Assembly (NCBI GenBank): GCA_001025035.1
Contig: LCZK01000009.1
Span: forward strand, 186,001-250,000
DNA length: 64,000 nt
From: Actinobacteria bacterium IMCC26207
GTDB taxonomy: Bacteria > Actinomycetota > Acidimicrobiia > Acidimicrobiales > Microtrichaceae
Direction: 5' to 3'
Both the position numbers and the translations under genes were made by a program. The stretch's first letter is position 1. Each line of letters begins with the position of its first letter. The notes under the pieces are model-generated. The model made no database searches and was not told the DNA's origin. It was given only the letters and a program-made list of their open reading frames with translations. This document shows, in pieces, positions 42,981 to 51,863 of this stretch.

Positions 42981-43944
42981 CCCCAAATTGCAGTTCGGTA
43001 ACTGAGCAGTACTCCTGCCCCGGCCGGAGCACAGCGGAGCCGAGTTCCGGGTGATTCGGGGTATCGGGAAACATCTGCGTCTCGAGACAGAGCGCTCCGT
43101 GCTGAGTGAACGGTGCACCAAGCCCGTTGCCGGTATACAACTGAACGGCCGGCTGATCAGTCCGAATTTGCATCCAGCGACCACTGCTAGGTGAATCAAC
43201 TTGAGCGGCAAAGCGTAATTTCCCCGAAACTCCGTTCAGCTTGTAGCAGTGGTCAAACCCTGATGACCTGCCCATGAAGGCATCGCTCATGGTTGTGCGC
43301 TGCCGAAAATCAAACGCAGTGTTCCGCACATCCTGCAGGTTGGCAGCAGGAAGCCCAGCACTGTCAACTGGCAGGACCTGGTCTGCGTCAATGCGCAGAT
43401 GGTGACCGAAAACGGTCGCTTTACCCTCCAAGTTCCAGTAGCCGTGATTGGTCAGGTTGACCACGGTTGGAGCATCGGTTGAGGCGAGGTAGCTAATCCG
43501 AAGCGTGTCACCCGCGAGTTCATAGGTGGCCCGAACTCGCAGATTGCCGGGGAACCCTTGATCGCCATTCTGGCTCTCCAAACCGAACGCAACGCTCCCA
43601 CCTGCCGGAGTGTGATCCGTGCTCAGCAGTTCCCAATTTCGGCGGCCAAACCCTGCGGGGCCGCCATGGAGTTGATTGTCGCCCTCGTTCGGCGTGAGTT
43701 CCACAACAGTGCCGTCCATCGCGAACCTAGCTCCGGCAATGCGATTGGCGTATCTACCCACCGAGGCACCGAAGTACGGATTCAGAGCAGCGTCTTGGTA
43801 CTGCTCAACCGAATCAAGCGAAAGGTGGATCGGACCGAACGCACCCTCTTTGTCTGGCGTCTCGAGGCTCCGGATCGAGGCACCAAAAGAAATCAAACTC
43901 AATCGAACCTGGCCATTGTGAAGTTCACATTCTTCAATCTTCAT
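42952..43944 (-). CDS. galM: Aldose 1-epimerase (galactose mutarotase)
   Basis: A 330-residue mutarotase. VGRYANRIAGARF and NLTNHGYWNL, with the catalytic His, GFDHCYKL, and LCLETQMFPDTPNHPE with the catalytic Glu, are all present. It interconverts alpha and beta anomers of hexoses. I used ATG 43944 (MKIEECEL); GTG 43977 would extend it by 11 residues toward the cydA start. It overlaps malic enzyme by 29 bp and is divergent from cydA with 50 bp between. Confidence 0.94.
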   Translation of the reverse strand: MKIEECELHNGQVRLSLISFGASIRSLETPDKEGAFGPIHLSLDSVEQYQDAALNPYFGASVGRYANRIAGARFAMDGTVVELTPNEGDNQLHGGPAGFGRRNWELLSTDHTPAGGSVAFGLESQNGDQGFPGNLRVRATYELAGDTLRISYLASTDAPTVVNLTNHGYWNLEGKATVFGHHLRIDADQVLPVDSAGLPAANLQDVRNTAFDFRQRTTMSDAFMGRSSGFDHCYKLNGVSGKLRFAAQVDSPSSGRWMQIRTDQPAVQLYTGNGLGAPFTQHGALCLETQMFPDTPNHPELGSAVLRPGQEYCSVTELQFGVSEYESASS

Positions 43945-43994
43945 GCTGCGCTCGCCTGCTACGGTCTGGATTTCCACTTGATGATTGGCACTTG

Positions 43995-45404
43995 ATGACT
44001 ACAGAGATGCTGCATCGGATCCAATTCGGTCTGACCATCAGCTTTCACTTCATCTTCCCACCAATGTCACTCGGCGTTGGCCTTGTGCTGATCATTTTCG
44101 GTGTGAAGTCAGTCCGAACCAAGGACCCAAAGTGGCGTCAACTCTCTATGTTCTGGGTCAAGATCTATGGACTGATCTTTGCCATGGGGATTGCAACTGG
44201 CATTGTGCAGGAGTTCGAGTTCGGCACCAACTGGGCTGACTATTCGCGGTTTGTTGGAAACATCTTTGGCAGTCTGCTGGCGGCGGAAGGCATCTTTGCC
44301 TTCATGCTCGAGGGCGGATTTTTGGGGCTCATGCTCTTTGGTGGCTCCAAATTAGGCAACAAAATGTGGCTGTTTGCAACCACCATGGTGGTGGCTGGCG
44401 CGACGCTCAGTGCCACCTGGATTGTGATGGCCAACTCGTGGATGCAAACCCCTCAGGGCTATGAGATCAAAGATGTCGGCTATGGCGATCAAGCTTTTAT
44501 GACCAGCTTTCGCGAGGTGGTTTTTACCCCCTCGTTCGGCCCGAGGATTCTGCATCTCATAGCCGCATGTTGGATGGTCGGCACTTCGCTCGTCATTAGT
44601 GTGGCTGCGTATTACCTGCTCAAGAAGCGTCACGTTGAGCTAGCAAAAACAATGATTCGTGTGGCCCTGCCGATCTTTACTGTCCTAGCAGTTCTGCAGG
44701 TTGTGCTCTTTGGCGCTAACCAAGCTATTGAGGTTACGAATCAGCAGCCAGAGAAACTCGCAGCCATGGAAGGACTCTACAAGTCCACGACCTGCGCACC
44801 CATGTACATCATCGGGTGGACTGACCCAGACAACGAGACGACCACAGGAATTTCAATCCCGTGTCTGCTGAGCTTTCTGAGCTACCAAGACCCGCAGGCC
44901 GAGGTCACTGGACTAGAAGCGTTCCCGAAGGACGAGTGGGCCAACGCCAGTGTTGTCTTTCAGGTGTACCACTTGATGATCGATCTAGGCATGCTCTTTA
45001 TTGCCATCGGCGGACTTGCCTGCATCCTGTGGATCTGGAAGCGAAAGCTCTGGGATCAGCGTTGGATGCTGTGGGTTCTTGTCTCATCCATCGTGATGAC
45101 TGAGCTTGCAACCCTGTCCGGATGGTGGACTGCCGAGTTCGGACGACAACCATGGGTTGTGTGGCAAGTTCTCAAGACTGCGGGTGCTGAATCGCCCAAT
45201 GTCACGTTCAGTCAAGTTGCCTTCTCGATCGGCATGTTTGTGGTTCTCTACGCGATTGTGTTCACCATGTTCATCAGTTTGTTAAACCGGATGATCAAAC
45301 AGGGACCGCCGCCACCGGAGGAAGAAGGGGCGAGCGAATCGCTTCCCGACTCCTTCGGCGAAATCTTCCGTCACCGCTCGCGTGTTTCTAGCGGAGGAGA
45401 CTGA
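43995..45404 (+). CDS. cydA: Cytochrome bd oxidase subunit I
   Basis: A 469-residue membrane protein with about nine helices. His18 in TISFHFIFPP is the heme ligand near the N-terminus. PRILHLIAACWMVG carries the central His, and GWWTAEFGRQPWVVW is a strongly conserved block. The short Q-loop form is typical of actinobacteria and Gram-positives. With CydB it oxidises quinol and reduces O2 with high affinity. The start is ATG 43995. It is the first gene of cydABDC, a 2-base gap before cydB. Confidence 0.97.
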   Translation: MTTEMLHRIQFGLTISFHFIFPPMSLGVGLVLIIFGVKSVRTKDPKWRQLSMFWVKIYGLIFAMGIATGIVQEFEFGTNWADYSRFVGNIFGSLLAAEGIFAFMLEGGFLGLMLFGGSKLGNKMWLFATTMVVAGATLSATWIVMANSWMQTPQGYEIKDVGYGDQAFMTSFREVVFTPSFGPRILHLIAACWMVGTSLVISVAAYYLLKKRHVELAKTMIRVALPIFTVLAVLQVVLFGANQAIEVTNQQPEKLAAMEGLYKSTTCAPMYIIGWTDPDNETTTGISIPCLLSFLSYQDPQAEVTGLEAFPKDEWANASVVFQVYHLMIDLGMLFIAIGGLACILWIWKRKLWDQRWMLWVLVSSIVMTELATLSGWWTAEFGRQPWVVWQVLKTAGAESPNVTFSQVAFSIGMFVVLYAIVFTMFISLLNRMIKQGPPPPEEEGASESLPDSFGEIFRHRSRVSSGGD

Positions 45405-45406
45405 TT

Positions 45407-46426
45407 ATGTGGCTGAATACCACTTGGTTTGTTCTCTATGTAGCCATCATCGCTGGGTATGTCGTCCTTGACGGATTCGACCTAGGTGTCGGCATGTTGT
45501 CCCCCTTCTTGGGTCGCAACGACACCGAGAAGCGAATCCTGCTGAACTCAATTGGCCCAGTCTGGGATGGCAACGAGGTCTGGCTGGTGCTTGGAGGCGG
45601 GGCTTTGTTCGCCGCCTTCCCTTTGGTCTACGCGTCGCTCTTCTCGGGTTTTTACACTGCCATGATGCTGGTGCTATTCGTGCTCATTCTGCGAACCGTC
45701 GCAATCGAGTTCCGCTCCAAGCGAGATGGTGCCCGCTGGCGATCCATGTGGGACTGGATCTTCTTTGCTTCCTCGTTGGGAATCACCCTGCTACTCGGTG
45801 TGGCCCTTGGCAACGTGATCCAAGGTGTACCGCTAGATCAGGCCGGCAATATGGACGTCAACCTTGTGGACCTGCTGAATCCCTACGCCCTTGCCGTCGG
45901 GGCGACGGCCGTGGCCATGCTGAGCCTGCACGGCGCGATGTTTTTGACACAAAAAGTTGAGGGGGAGCTTCTTGGCAGGATCACGAACCTGATCCCCAAG
46001 CTGATGGCAGTGTTTTTTGCCCTGATGACTGTGCTCATGGTCTGGACGCTGCTGCTTGACGAGGAAATAACCACCAATTACGAAGATCGCCTGTGGATTG
46101 GAATCTTCCCGCTGTTCGGTTTACTCACTGTCCTTGCTGGCTGGAGGTTCGTCGTGAAGAAGCAGTACCTGAGCGGGTTTGTTGCCTCTGCATGCATGAT
46201 TGCTTTGCTCCTTGCGACCGTAGCTGCGGGCATGTATCCCGTGTTGATCCCCTCCTCTACTGACCCGTCCTACGACCTGACCGTCACCAATGCTGCAAGC
46301 GCTAGCGAGACTCTTACGGTGATGCTGGTGATCGCAGTTATTGGGCTTCCTTTTGTGTTCCTCTACACCGCAGGCGTGTATTTCTTCTTCCGAGGCAAAG
46401 TCCGACTGGACGAAGAGAGCTACTAA
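45407..46426 (+). CDS. cydB: Cytochrome bd oxidase subunit II
   Basis: A 339-residue membrane protein. The N-terminal signature is VVLDGFDLGVGMLSPFLGRN, followed by NSIGPVWDGNEVWLVLGGGA, both diagnostic for CydB. Eight or more helices span the sequence. Its ATG has GGAGGAGA upstream and lies 2 bases after the cydA stop. It pairs with CydA in the terminal oxidase. Confidence 0.97.
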   Translation: MWLNTTWFVLYVAIIAGYVVLDGFDLGVGMLSPFLGRNDTEKRILLNSIGPVWDGNEVWLVLGGGALFAAFPLVYASLFSGFYTAMMLVLFVLILRTVAIEFRSKRDGARWRSMWDWIFFASSLGITLLLGVALGNVIQGVPLDQAGNMDVNLVDLLNPYALAVGATAVAMLSLHGAMFLTQKVEGELLGRITNLIPKLMAVFFALMTVLMVWTLLLDEEITTNYEDRLWIGIFPLFGLLTVLAGWRFVVKKQYLSGFVASACMIALLLATVAAGMYPVLIPSSTDPSYDLTVTNAASASETLTVMLVIAVIGLPFVFLYTAGVYFFFRGKVRLDEESY

Positions 46427-46462
46427 TCGCCGTTTCGGTGATGGGCAGTTACGTTCATACTC

Positions 46463-48148
46463 ATGTGGCCACGCTCCCTGCTCGCTGAGCATCCGCAAGT
46501 TCGAAGGTGGGTCGGCATTTCAATCCTGCTGGGTCTGTTTGCTGCAGGGATTCTGGTGGCTTGGACGATTCTTCTTGCCGGCGTGATCAACGACGGGTTC
46601 ATCAAGGAGCAAACACTTTCGGGGGTACTGCCAACGCTTGTCCTGATGGCCGCTTTGCTTCTGCTGCGAGCAGTATGTATCTGGCTAGCCGAGAACAGCT
46701 CACAACACGCAAGCGGCCTACTTCGCCGCAAGGTTCGCTCGGACTCCTTGGCGCATCTCATTGCTGTGGGACCTGCCGGCCTGAGCGCGGAGCGCACTGC
46801 TGAACTGACATCAACGCTTGGCCAAGGGGTTGATTCGCTCGACGCCTATTTGAGCCGGTTTCTTCCCTCGGCTGCGCTCGCAGTCATCGTGCCTGCTGGG
46901 GTCTTTGTAACTATTGGAATTCTCGACCCTTGGACCACCCTGATTTTGCTGTTCACGGGACCAATGCTGATTCTGTTGCTCGCAGTTATCGGCAGTCGCA
47001 CAAGGTCGTTGACGCAGCGACGCTTTGAAGAGTTGGGGTGGCTGAGCTCTTTTTACCTTGACATGATTCAGGGGCTCGCCACGCTAAAAGCCTTTGGCCG
47101 CGCAGATGAGGGCGCCGAGATGGTGGAGCAGGTGAGTCGACGCTACGGCGAGGCCACTATGGACGTGCTCCGCACGGCCTTTCAGACCTCGCTCATGATG
47201 GAATGGGCGGCGACTGCGGCTACTGCGCTCGTAGCCGTACAAATCAGCTTTCGATTGATTCGCGGTGACCTGTCGTTTGATCTTGCCCTAGCAGTGCTCA
47301 TGCTGACTCCGGAGTTCTTTGCTCCACTTCGGCGCCTGGCAATTGAGTACCACGCCGGCCAAGAGGGCAACGCTGCCCTAGAGCGAATCACGGAACTCAA
47401 TGCCTTGCCGCCCCAGACACGATCGGTCACAACAGAGGGCCAGGGAATGCGGAGCAGTCTTGAACTGAGCAGTCTTGGATTCAGCAGTCTTGAACTGAGC
47501 AGCGTTGGATTTACTTACGGTGGGTCGGACTCGCCTGCGCTCGAACAGGTGAGCTTTGTCATTGAACAAGGTCAGACGGTTGCGCTGATTGGTCCGAGTG
47601 GTGCGGGCAAGTCCACCTTGGCAAAACTGCTCATGCAGTTCATGCAGCCTGACCAGGGTCAGATTCTGATCAATGGCCAGCCTGCCCAGAACCTGCAGCC
47701 AAGTGACTGGCGACGGATCATCTCGTGGGTACCGCAACAACCCGCCTTCTTTGCCGGCACGGTCGCACAGAACATTGCCTTGGGTAGACCAGATGCCTCA
47801 ATTGAGCAGATACATGAGGCGGCTCGCGTCGCCTCGGCTCAGGGGTTTATTGAGGCATTGCCCGAGGGGTTCAACACACTCCTTGGCGAAAACGGCCTGC
47901 GTCTGAGTGGTGGCCAGCGCCAGCGTCTTGCCATTGCTCGGGCTGCGATCATGAACACTCCAGTCGTCCTGCTCGACGAGTTCACTGCTCACCTTGATGA
48001 AGACACCGAGGCTCAAGTCGTCGCCGCAATGTCCGCCCTGATGCAGGGTCGAACGGCAGTCGTCATTGCACACCGAGCAGCAACTATCGCATCCGCGCAG
48101 CGGGTGATCACCCTTGATCGTGGCCGAGTGATTCAGGGGCAGCAGTGA
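46463..48148 (+). CDS. cydD: Thiol reductant ABC exporter subunit CydD
   Basis: A 561-residue half-transporter with a six-helix membrane domain (1-310) and an ABC domain. GPSGAGKST is Walker A, LSGGQRQRLAIARA the signature, and VVLLDEF Walker B. With CydC it exports cysteine or glutathione in E. coli and is needed for bd oxidase assembly. The exported thiol in actinobacteria is not known from sequence. A 15-bp tandem repeat extends the linker before the ATPase domain. It overlaps cydC by 4 bp (GTGA). Confidence 0.95.
   Translation: MWPRSLLAEHPQVRRWVGISILLGLFAAGILVAWTILLAGVINDGFIKEQTLSGVLPTLVLMAALLLLRAVCIWLAENSSQHASGLLRRKVRSDSLAHLIAVGPAGLSAERTAELTSTLGQGVDSLDAYLSRFLPSAALAVIVPAGVFVTIGILDPWTTLILLFTGPMLILLLAVIGSRTRSLTQRRFEELGWLSSFYLDMIQGLATLKAFGRADEGAEMVEQVSRRYGEATMDVLRTAFQTSLMMEWAATAATALVAVQISFRLIRGDLSFDLALAVLMLTPEFFAPLRRLAIEYHAGQEGNAALERITELNALPPQTRSVTTEGQGMRSSLELSSLGFSSLELSSVGFTYGGSDSPALEQVSFVIEQGQTVALIGPSGAGKSTLAKLLMQFMQPDQGQILINGQPAQNLQPSDWRRIISWVPQQPAFFAGTVAQNIALGRPDASIEQIHEAARVASAQGFIEALPEGFNTLLGENGLRLSGGQRQRLAIARAAIMNTPVVLLDEFTAHLDEDTEAQVVAAMSALMQGRTAVVIAHRAATIASAQRVITLDRGRVIQGQQ
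47453..47512 (+). repeat. 15-bp tandem repeat x4 (two 30-bp units) in cydD linker
   Basis: Units at 47453, 47468, 47483 and 47498 alternate in type: AGCAGTCTTGAACTG, then AGCAGTCTTGGATTC. They encode SSLELSSLGFSSLELSSVGF, which duplicates the first strand of the ATPase domain. Confidence 0.9.
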
Positions 48149-49827
48149 GCAGCACGCGTCGAGTGATCAGCGCTGTCGGCGGCTACCGCTGGTGGGTTGC
48201 CGTTACAGCGCTGCTCAGCTTTATCACCTTGGGTGCTGGCATTGGATTGCTTGCCATGTCGGCGTTTCTTATCTCAAAGTCCGCTCTGGTCGACACAACA
48301 ATCACCCTTGCTCTCATCATCTTGGGCGTACGCGTCTTTGCTATGACTCGAGCCGTATCTCGTTACGCCGAGCGCTATGTCGGCCACCTTGGCACCTTTA
48401 GAATCCTGAACCGTATTCGCATGTGGTTCTTCCGCGGAATTGAACCCCTCGCACCAGCGGTGCTCATGCAGCATCGGAGCGGCGATCTACTCACCAGGAT
48501 TCTCGCCGATATCGACACGCTCCAGGACCTGTACTTACGTGTGCTCGTTCCGCCAGTTGCCGCAGCACTTGCAGTCAGTCTGGGCTGCATTCTGCTTTCA
48601 GGCTTTAGCCCGTGGTTGGGTATTGCGCTCTTCGTCTTTGTTTGCCTCTGCGGAATAGCCATCCCGCTTGCTATGCACCGGCTCACCCTCAGTTCCTCGA
48701 GCAGCCTGGTACAGGAGCAAGCCAACCTGAATGCGACTCTCGTAGAGGGCATAACGGGTATCGCAGACCTGGTCGCCTTTGGCCGAGAGGACCTTCTACT
48801 CGGTCGAGCCGAGCACATCACTGCAGCGCAAGAGCCGGCGCGCAAACAACTTGCGCAAGCCCGCGGAATCGCTGCTGGGCTGACTGCTTTACTCGTGGGT
48901 CTTGCTGCTTTGACTGTGCTTGGGTTTGGGGTCTCACTGGTGAGCGGCGGGTCGCTCGAGGGTGTGTATCTTGCAATCTTGCCGCTAATTGCCATTGCAA
49001 CTTTTGAGGCTGTCGGCCCGCTCAGCGCAGCCTATGAACACCTAGGTAGAAGCCGTGCAGCTGCGACACGACTTGTTGAGCTTGTCGATACGCCTGCCTC
49101 GGTAGCCGAGCCCTCACCATCTGCCAAACTCACTCTGCAGGACAACACATCTGCCGCCCTGACCGTGGTCGATCTCACCGTGACCGACCTGAGCTTTCGC
49201 TATGCAGAGGGTGAGTCGCTCGTCCTGCAGAACGTCACTGTGCAGGTTCCGGCGGGCAGCTTTGCAGTCATCACGGGGCCAAGCGGATCTGGAAAATCAA
49301 CGCTGAGCAACCTGTTGCTGCGGTTCTGGGAGTACTCGAAGGGGTCAATCCAACTCAATGGATGCGAACTCAATCGCCTTGGCCTCGACGAGGCGCGCTC
49401 CGTGGTTGCACTGGTTGCGCAGCACGACCACTTGTTCGACACGACACTGCGAGACAATCTGCTGCTCGGTGATTCTCGAGCAGATGACGAGCGCTTGTTC
49501 GAAGCTTGCGATGCAGTTTGTCTGGGCGACTGGGTGCGAGCCCTCCCAGCAGGACTCGAGGAGCGAGCAGGCGAGAACGGCAATCGACTTAGTGGTGGCG
49601 AGCGTCAACGAGTCATGATTGCACGGGCACTGCTGACTGAGGCTCCAATTTTGATTCTGGATGAGGCCACCGAGCACCTCGATGAGGAGATGCAACTCGA
49701 CGTGCTCCGAGGGATTCTGAGATGGCGCTCGGGCCTGACCACCATCATGATCACGCACGAGGCCCCGAACATTTCGGGGATCGACCTGCGTCTGCAGTGC
49801 AGCAAAGGAACGCTCAGTGAAATCTAA
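48145..49827 (+). CDS. cydC: Thiol reductant ABC exporter subunit CydC
   Basis: A 560-residue partner of CydD. Its membrane domain includes RAVSRYAERYVGHLGTFRIL, a CydC hallmark, and the ABC domain has GPSGSGKST, NRLSGGERQRVMIARALL and ILILDEATEHLDE. The GTG start overlaps the cydD stop (GTGA), so the pair is coupled. It completes cydABDC and is followed by a P450 gene 51 bp downstream. Confidence 0.95.
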   Translation: MSSTRRVISAVGGYRWWVAVTALLSFITLGAGIGLLAMSAFLISKSALVDTTITLALIILGVRVFAMTRAVSRYAERYVGHLGTFRILNRIRMWFFRGIEPLAPAVLMQHRSGDLLTRILADIDTLQDLYLRVLVPPVAAALAVSLGCILLSGFSPWLGIALFVFVCLCGIAIPLAMHRLTLSSSSSLVQEQANLNATLVEGITGIADLVAFGREDLLLGRAEHITAAQEPARKQLAQARGIAAGLTALLVGLAALTVLGFGVSLVSGGSLEGVYLAILPLIAIATFEAVGPLSAAYEHLGRSRAAATRLVELVDTPASVAEPSPSAKLTLQDNTSAALTVVDLTVTDLSFRYAEGESLVLQNVTVQVPAGSFAVITGPSGSGKSTLSNLLLRFWEYSKGSIQLNGCELNRLGLDEARSVVALVAQHDHLFDTTLRDNLLLGDSRADDERLFEACDAVCLGDWVRALPAGLEERAGENGNRLSGGERQRVMIARALLTEAPILILDEATEHLDEEMQLDVLRGILRWRSGLTTIMITHEAPNISGIDLRLQCSKGTLSEI

Positions 49828-49878
49828 GCCCGCCGACCTAGCGATGCCCTGCCACCAAACACGATCGGTGGCATCCCG

Positions 49879-51108
49879 ATGACCAGCTTTGTACCGCGCT
49901 CTGCTGAGGGGTGGCGCGACCCGTTCTCGATGTATGCCGACCTGCGCGATACCGACCCGGCGCATCATGTGGTGGACGGGAACTACTGGGTGCTCTCGCG
50001 CCACGCCGATGTCATTGAGGCTGCCCGAGACACCGAGACATTCTCATCCGCTCAAGGCCTGACCTTTACCTACGATGACCTCGCGTCGGTGGGCCTTGAT
50101 GAAATCGCCCCCATGGTGTTTCTGGATCCACCTGATCACACAGAGTTTCGACGCCTAGTCGCTCGCGGTTTCACTCCTCGGCAAGTAACGAGCATTGAGC
50201 CAGAGGTACGTGAATTTGTGATCTCACGCATTCAGGCGCTCTGCGCTAGCAGCGGCGGCGGCGCGAACGGCGGGGGCAACGGCGGGGGCAACCGGGACAT
50301 TGTGGCTGAACTGCTTAAGCCTCTGCCCACCATGGTGGTCGGGCACTATTTGGGAGTTCCCGTCGAGGACCGAAGCAGCTTTGACGGCTGGGTAGAGCAG
50401 ATCGTCGGCGCTAGCGCTACAGGAAATATTTTTGATGCCATGGAAACGGTCGCTCAAGTAATCGAATATTTCACGGCGCTCGTAGAGACCCGGCGAGTGT
50501 CACCCGGCGAGGATGTCATCTCTGAGTTGGTACAGGCCGGGGATGGCGCCGCAGTTGACCCCATGAGAATCCTTGGTTTTGCATTCACCATGATGACGGG
50601 CGGAAACGACACCTCTACGGGGATGCTCAGCGTCGGCCTTGAGCTACTTTCGCAGCAGCGCGATCAGTGGAGGCTACTTGTGGATCAGCCCGATCTGATT
50701 CCCAATGCAGTCACCGAGTTGCTTCGCCTGAGTAGCCCCGTGCAGGGCCTTGCTCGCACTACTACTCGTGATGTTGAACTTCACGAGAAGGTGATCCCCG
50801 CACAGACCAAAGTTCTACTTCTGTATGCCTCGGCGAACCGGGATCCACGTCAGTTTGGGCCAACTGCTGCCGATCTTGATGTCACGCGCCCGGCGGGGCC
50901 CATCCTTACCTTTGGCCATGGAGCGCACTACTGCTTGGGTGCCGCAGCAGCTCGCCTCATGGGTCGCGTGGTGCTCGAAGAACTCACTGCCCGATGCCCC
51001 GACTTTACTGTTGACGGCAACAACGGCAGGTTCTCGGCTGGGCACTTTGTTCGCTGGTATGAGTCCCTACCCTTCGACCCGCACGGCTACAACTTGGACT
51101 CTCACTAG
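49879..51108 (+). CDS. Cytochrome P450
   Basis: A 409-residue soluble bacterial P450. The I-helix motif is MMTGGNDTSTG (240-248), ExxR is Glu280-Arg283, and the heme loop FGHGAHYCLGAAAARL carries the proximal Cys352. FLDPPDHTEFRRLVARGFTP is typical of class I enzymes of actinobacteria. A Gly-Asn repeat (GGGANGGGNGGGN, 127-138) sits in a surface loop between helices. Redox partners and substrate are unknown. It may be co-transcribed with cydC, 51 bp upstream. Confidence 0.95.
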   Translation: MTSFVPRSAEGWRDPFSMYADLRDTDPAHHVVDGNYWVLSRHADVIEAARDTETFSSAQGLTFTYDDLASVGLDEIAPMVFLDPPDHTEFRRLVARGFTPRQVTSIEPEVREFVISRIQALCASSGGGANGGGNGGGNRDIVAELLKPLPTMVVGHYLGVPVEDRSSFDGWVEQIVGASATGNIFDAMETVAQVIEYFTALVETRRVSPGEDVISELVQAGDGAAVDPMRILGFAFTMMTGGNDTSTGMLSVGLELLSQQRDQWRLLVDQPDLIPNAVTELLRLSSPVQGLARTTTRDVELHEKVIPAQTKVLLLYASANRDPRQFGPTAADLDVTRPAGPILTFGHGAHYCLGAAAARLMGRVVLEELTARCPDFTVDGNNGRFSAGHFVRWYESLPFDPHGYNLDSH

Positions 51109-51141
51109 GACCACAACTAGGCCCATCACTTGGGGCAACAG

Positions 51142-51759
51142 CTATCGGGTTGGTGTGGCCAATCCAGCTTCTGCAAACAGTGCCTCGATGAGGTGGTCAT
51201 GGCGCCCCGCGATCAGGTCGCCAACGGGGTCTGCGCTGTACTCAAGCAGGTGATCAACATCAAGATTGAATACTGCTCGCATTGCAAGGATGCGGTCTCG
51301 CTCGGGGCTTCGCTCCCCTTCTAGGAACTGTCCGGCAAGACTCATCTGGCGAATCCCTCGCACCCGGTCAGGCAGGGTCAGGCCAACCAGAAGAATCGCC
51401 GGAATCAGAAAGGTCAGCAGCCCAATCAGGAGTGCTGTGCGATGAATTGCCTCGGCCCCCTGAGCGCCTAGGTCTGCAACGTTTCCGCCGGTTGCTTCGC
51501 CTGAGCTTTGCAGCGCACTCGCAAGGTTGTCGCCAATCACGGGTACTGATTCAACAGCGCCAGCAACGGCCCCAAAGCCAGTTTGCACGGACTCCCCTGC
51601 GCTGCTCACGCCGGTTGCAAGGACAGTGATGCTGTCGATGCGTTGATACACCGAACGGCCCATCCAGACAAGAAATAACAACATCAGCAACACCGCAACA
51701 TCTCGGGCGATTCGCTCTCGACGACGGTCTGCAACCTCTGGGTAGAGTTTCACTGCCAT
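51142..51759 (-). CDS. Membrane protein of unknown function, 205 residues
   Basis: I do not recognise a named family. Helix 1 is at about 20-37 (DVAVLLMLLFLVWMG) and helix 2 at about 110-130 (LLIGLLTFLIPAILLVGL). The 70 residues between are small-residue-rich and probably external. The C-terminal 75 residues are charged and cytosolic, with FNLDVDHLLEYSADPVGDLI. The start ATG has GGAGGTCC upstream. The gene lies 104 bp after DUF1501 on the same strand, with a four-unit tandem repeat in that gap. Confidence 0.7.
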   Translation of the reverse strand: MAVKLYPEVADRRRERIARDVAVLLMLLFLVWMGRSVYQRIDSITVLATGVSSAGESVQTGFGAVAGAVESVPVIGDNLASALQSSGEATGGNVADLGAQGAEAIHRTALLIGLLTFLIPAILLVGLTLPDRVRGIRQMSLAGQFLEGERSPERDRILAMRAVFNLDVDHLLEYSADPVGDLIAGRHDHLIEALFAEAGLATPTR

Positions 51760-51800
51760 AGGACCTCCAAGTTGAAGTCCTCATTCTTGCGGAGAACTCA

Positions 51801-51856
51801 GGCAGTAGAGGTTTGGCAGTTGAGGTTTGGCAGTAGAGGTCAGGCAGTAGAGGCAA
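51801..51856. repeat. 14-bp tandem repeat x4
   Basis: Units begin at 51801, 51815, 51829 and 51843 (GGCAGTAGAGGTTT and variants). They occupy most of the 104-bp gap between the DUF1501 stop and the start of the membrane-protein gene. Confidence 0.9.
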
Positions 51857-51863
51857 GGAACCT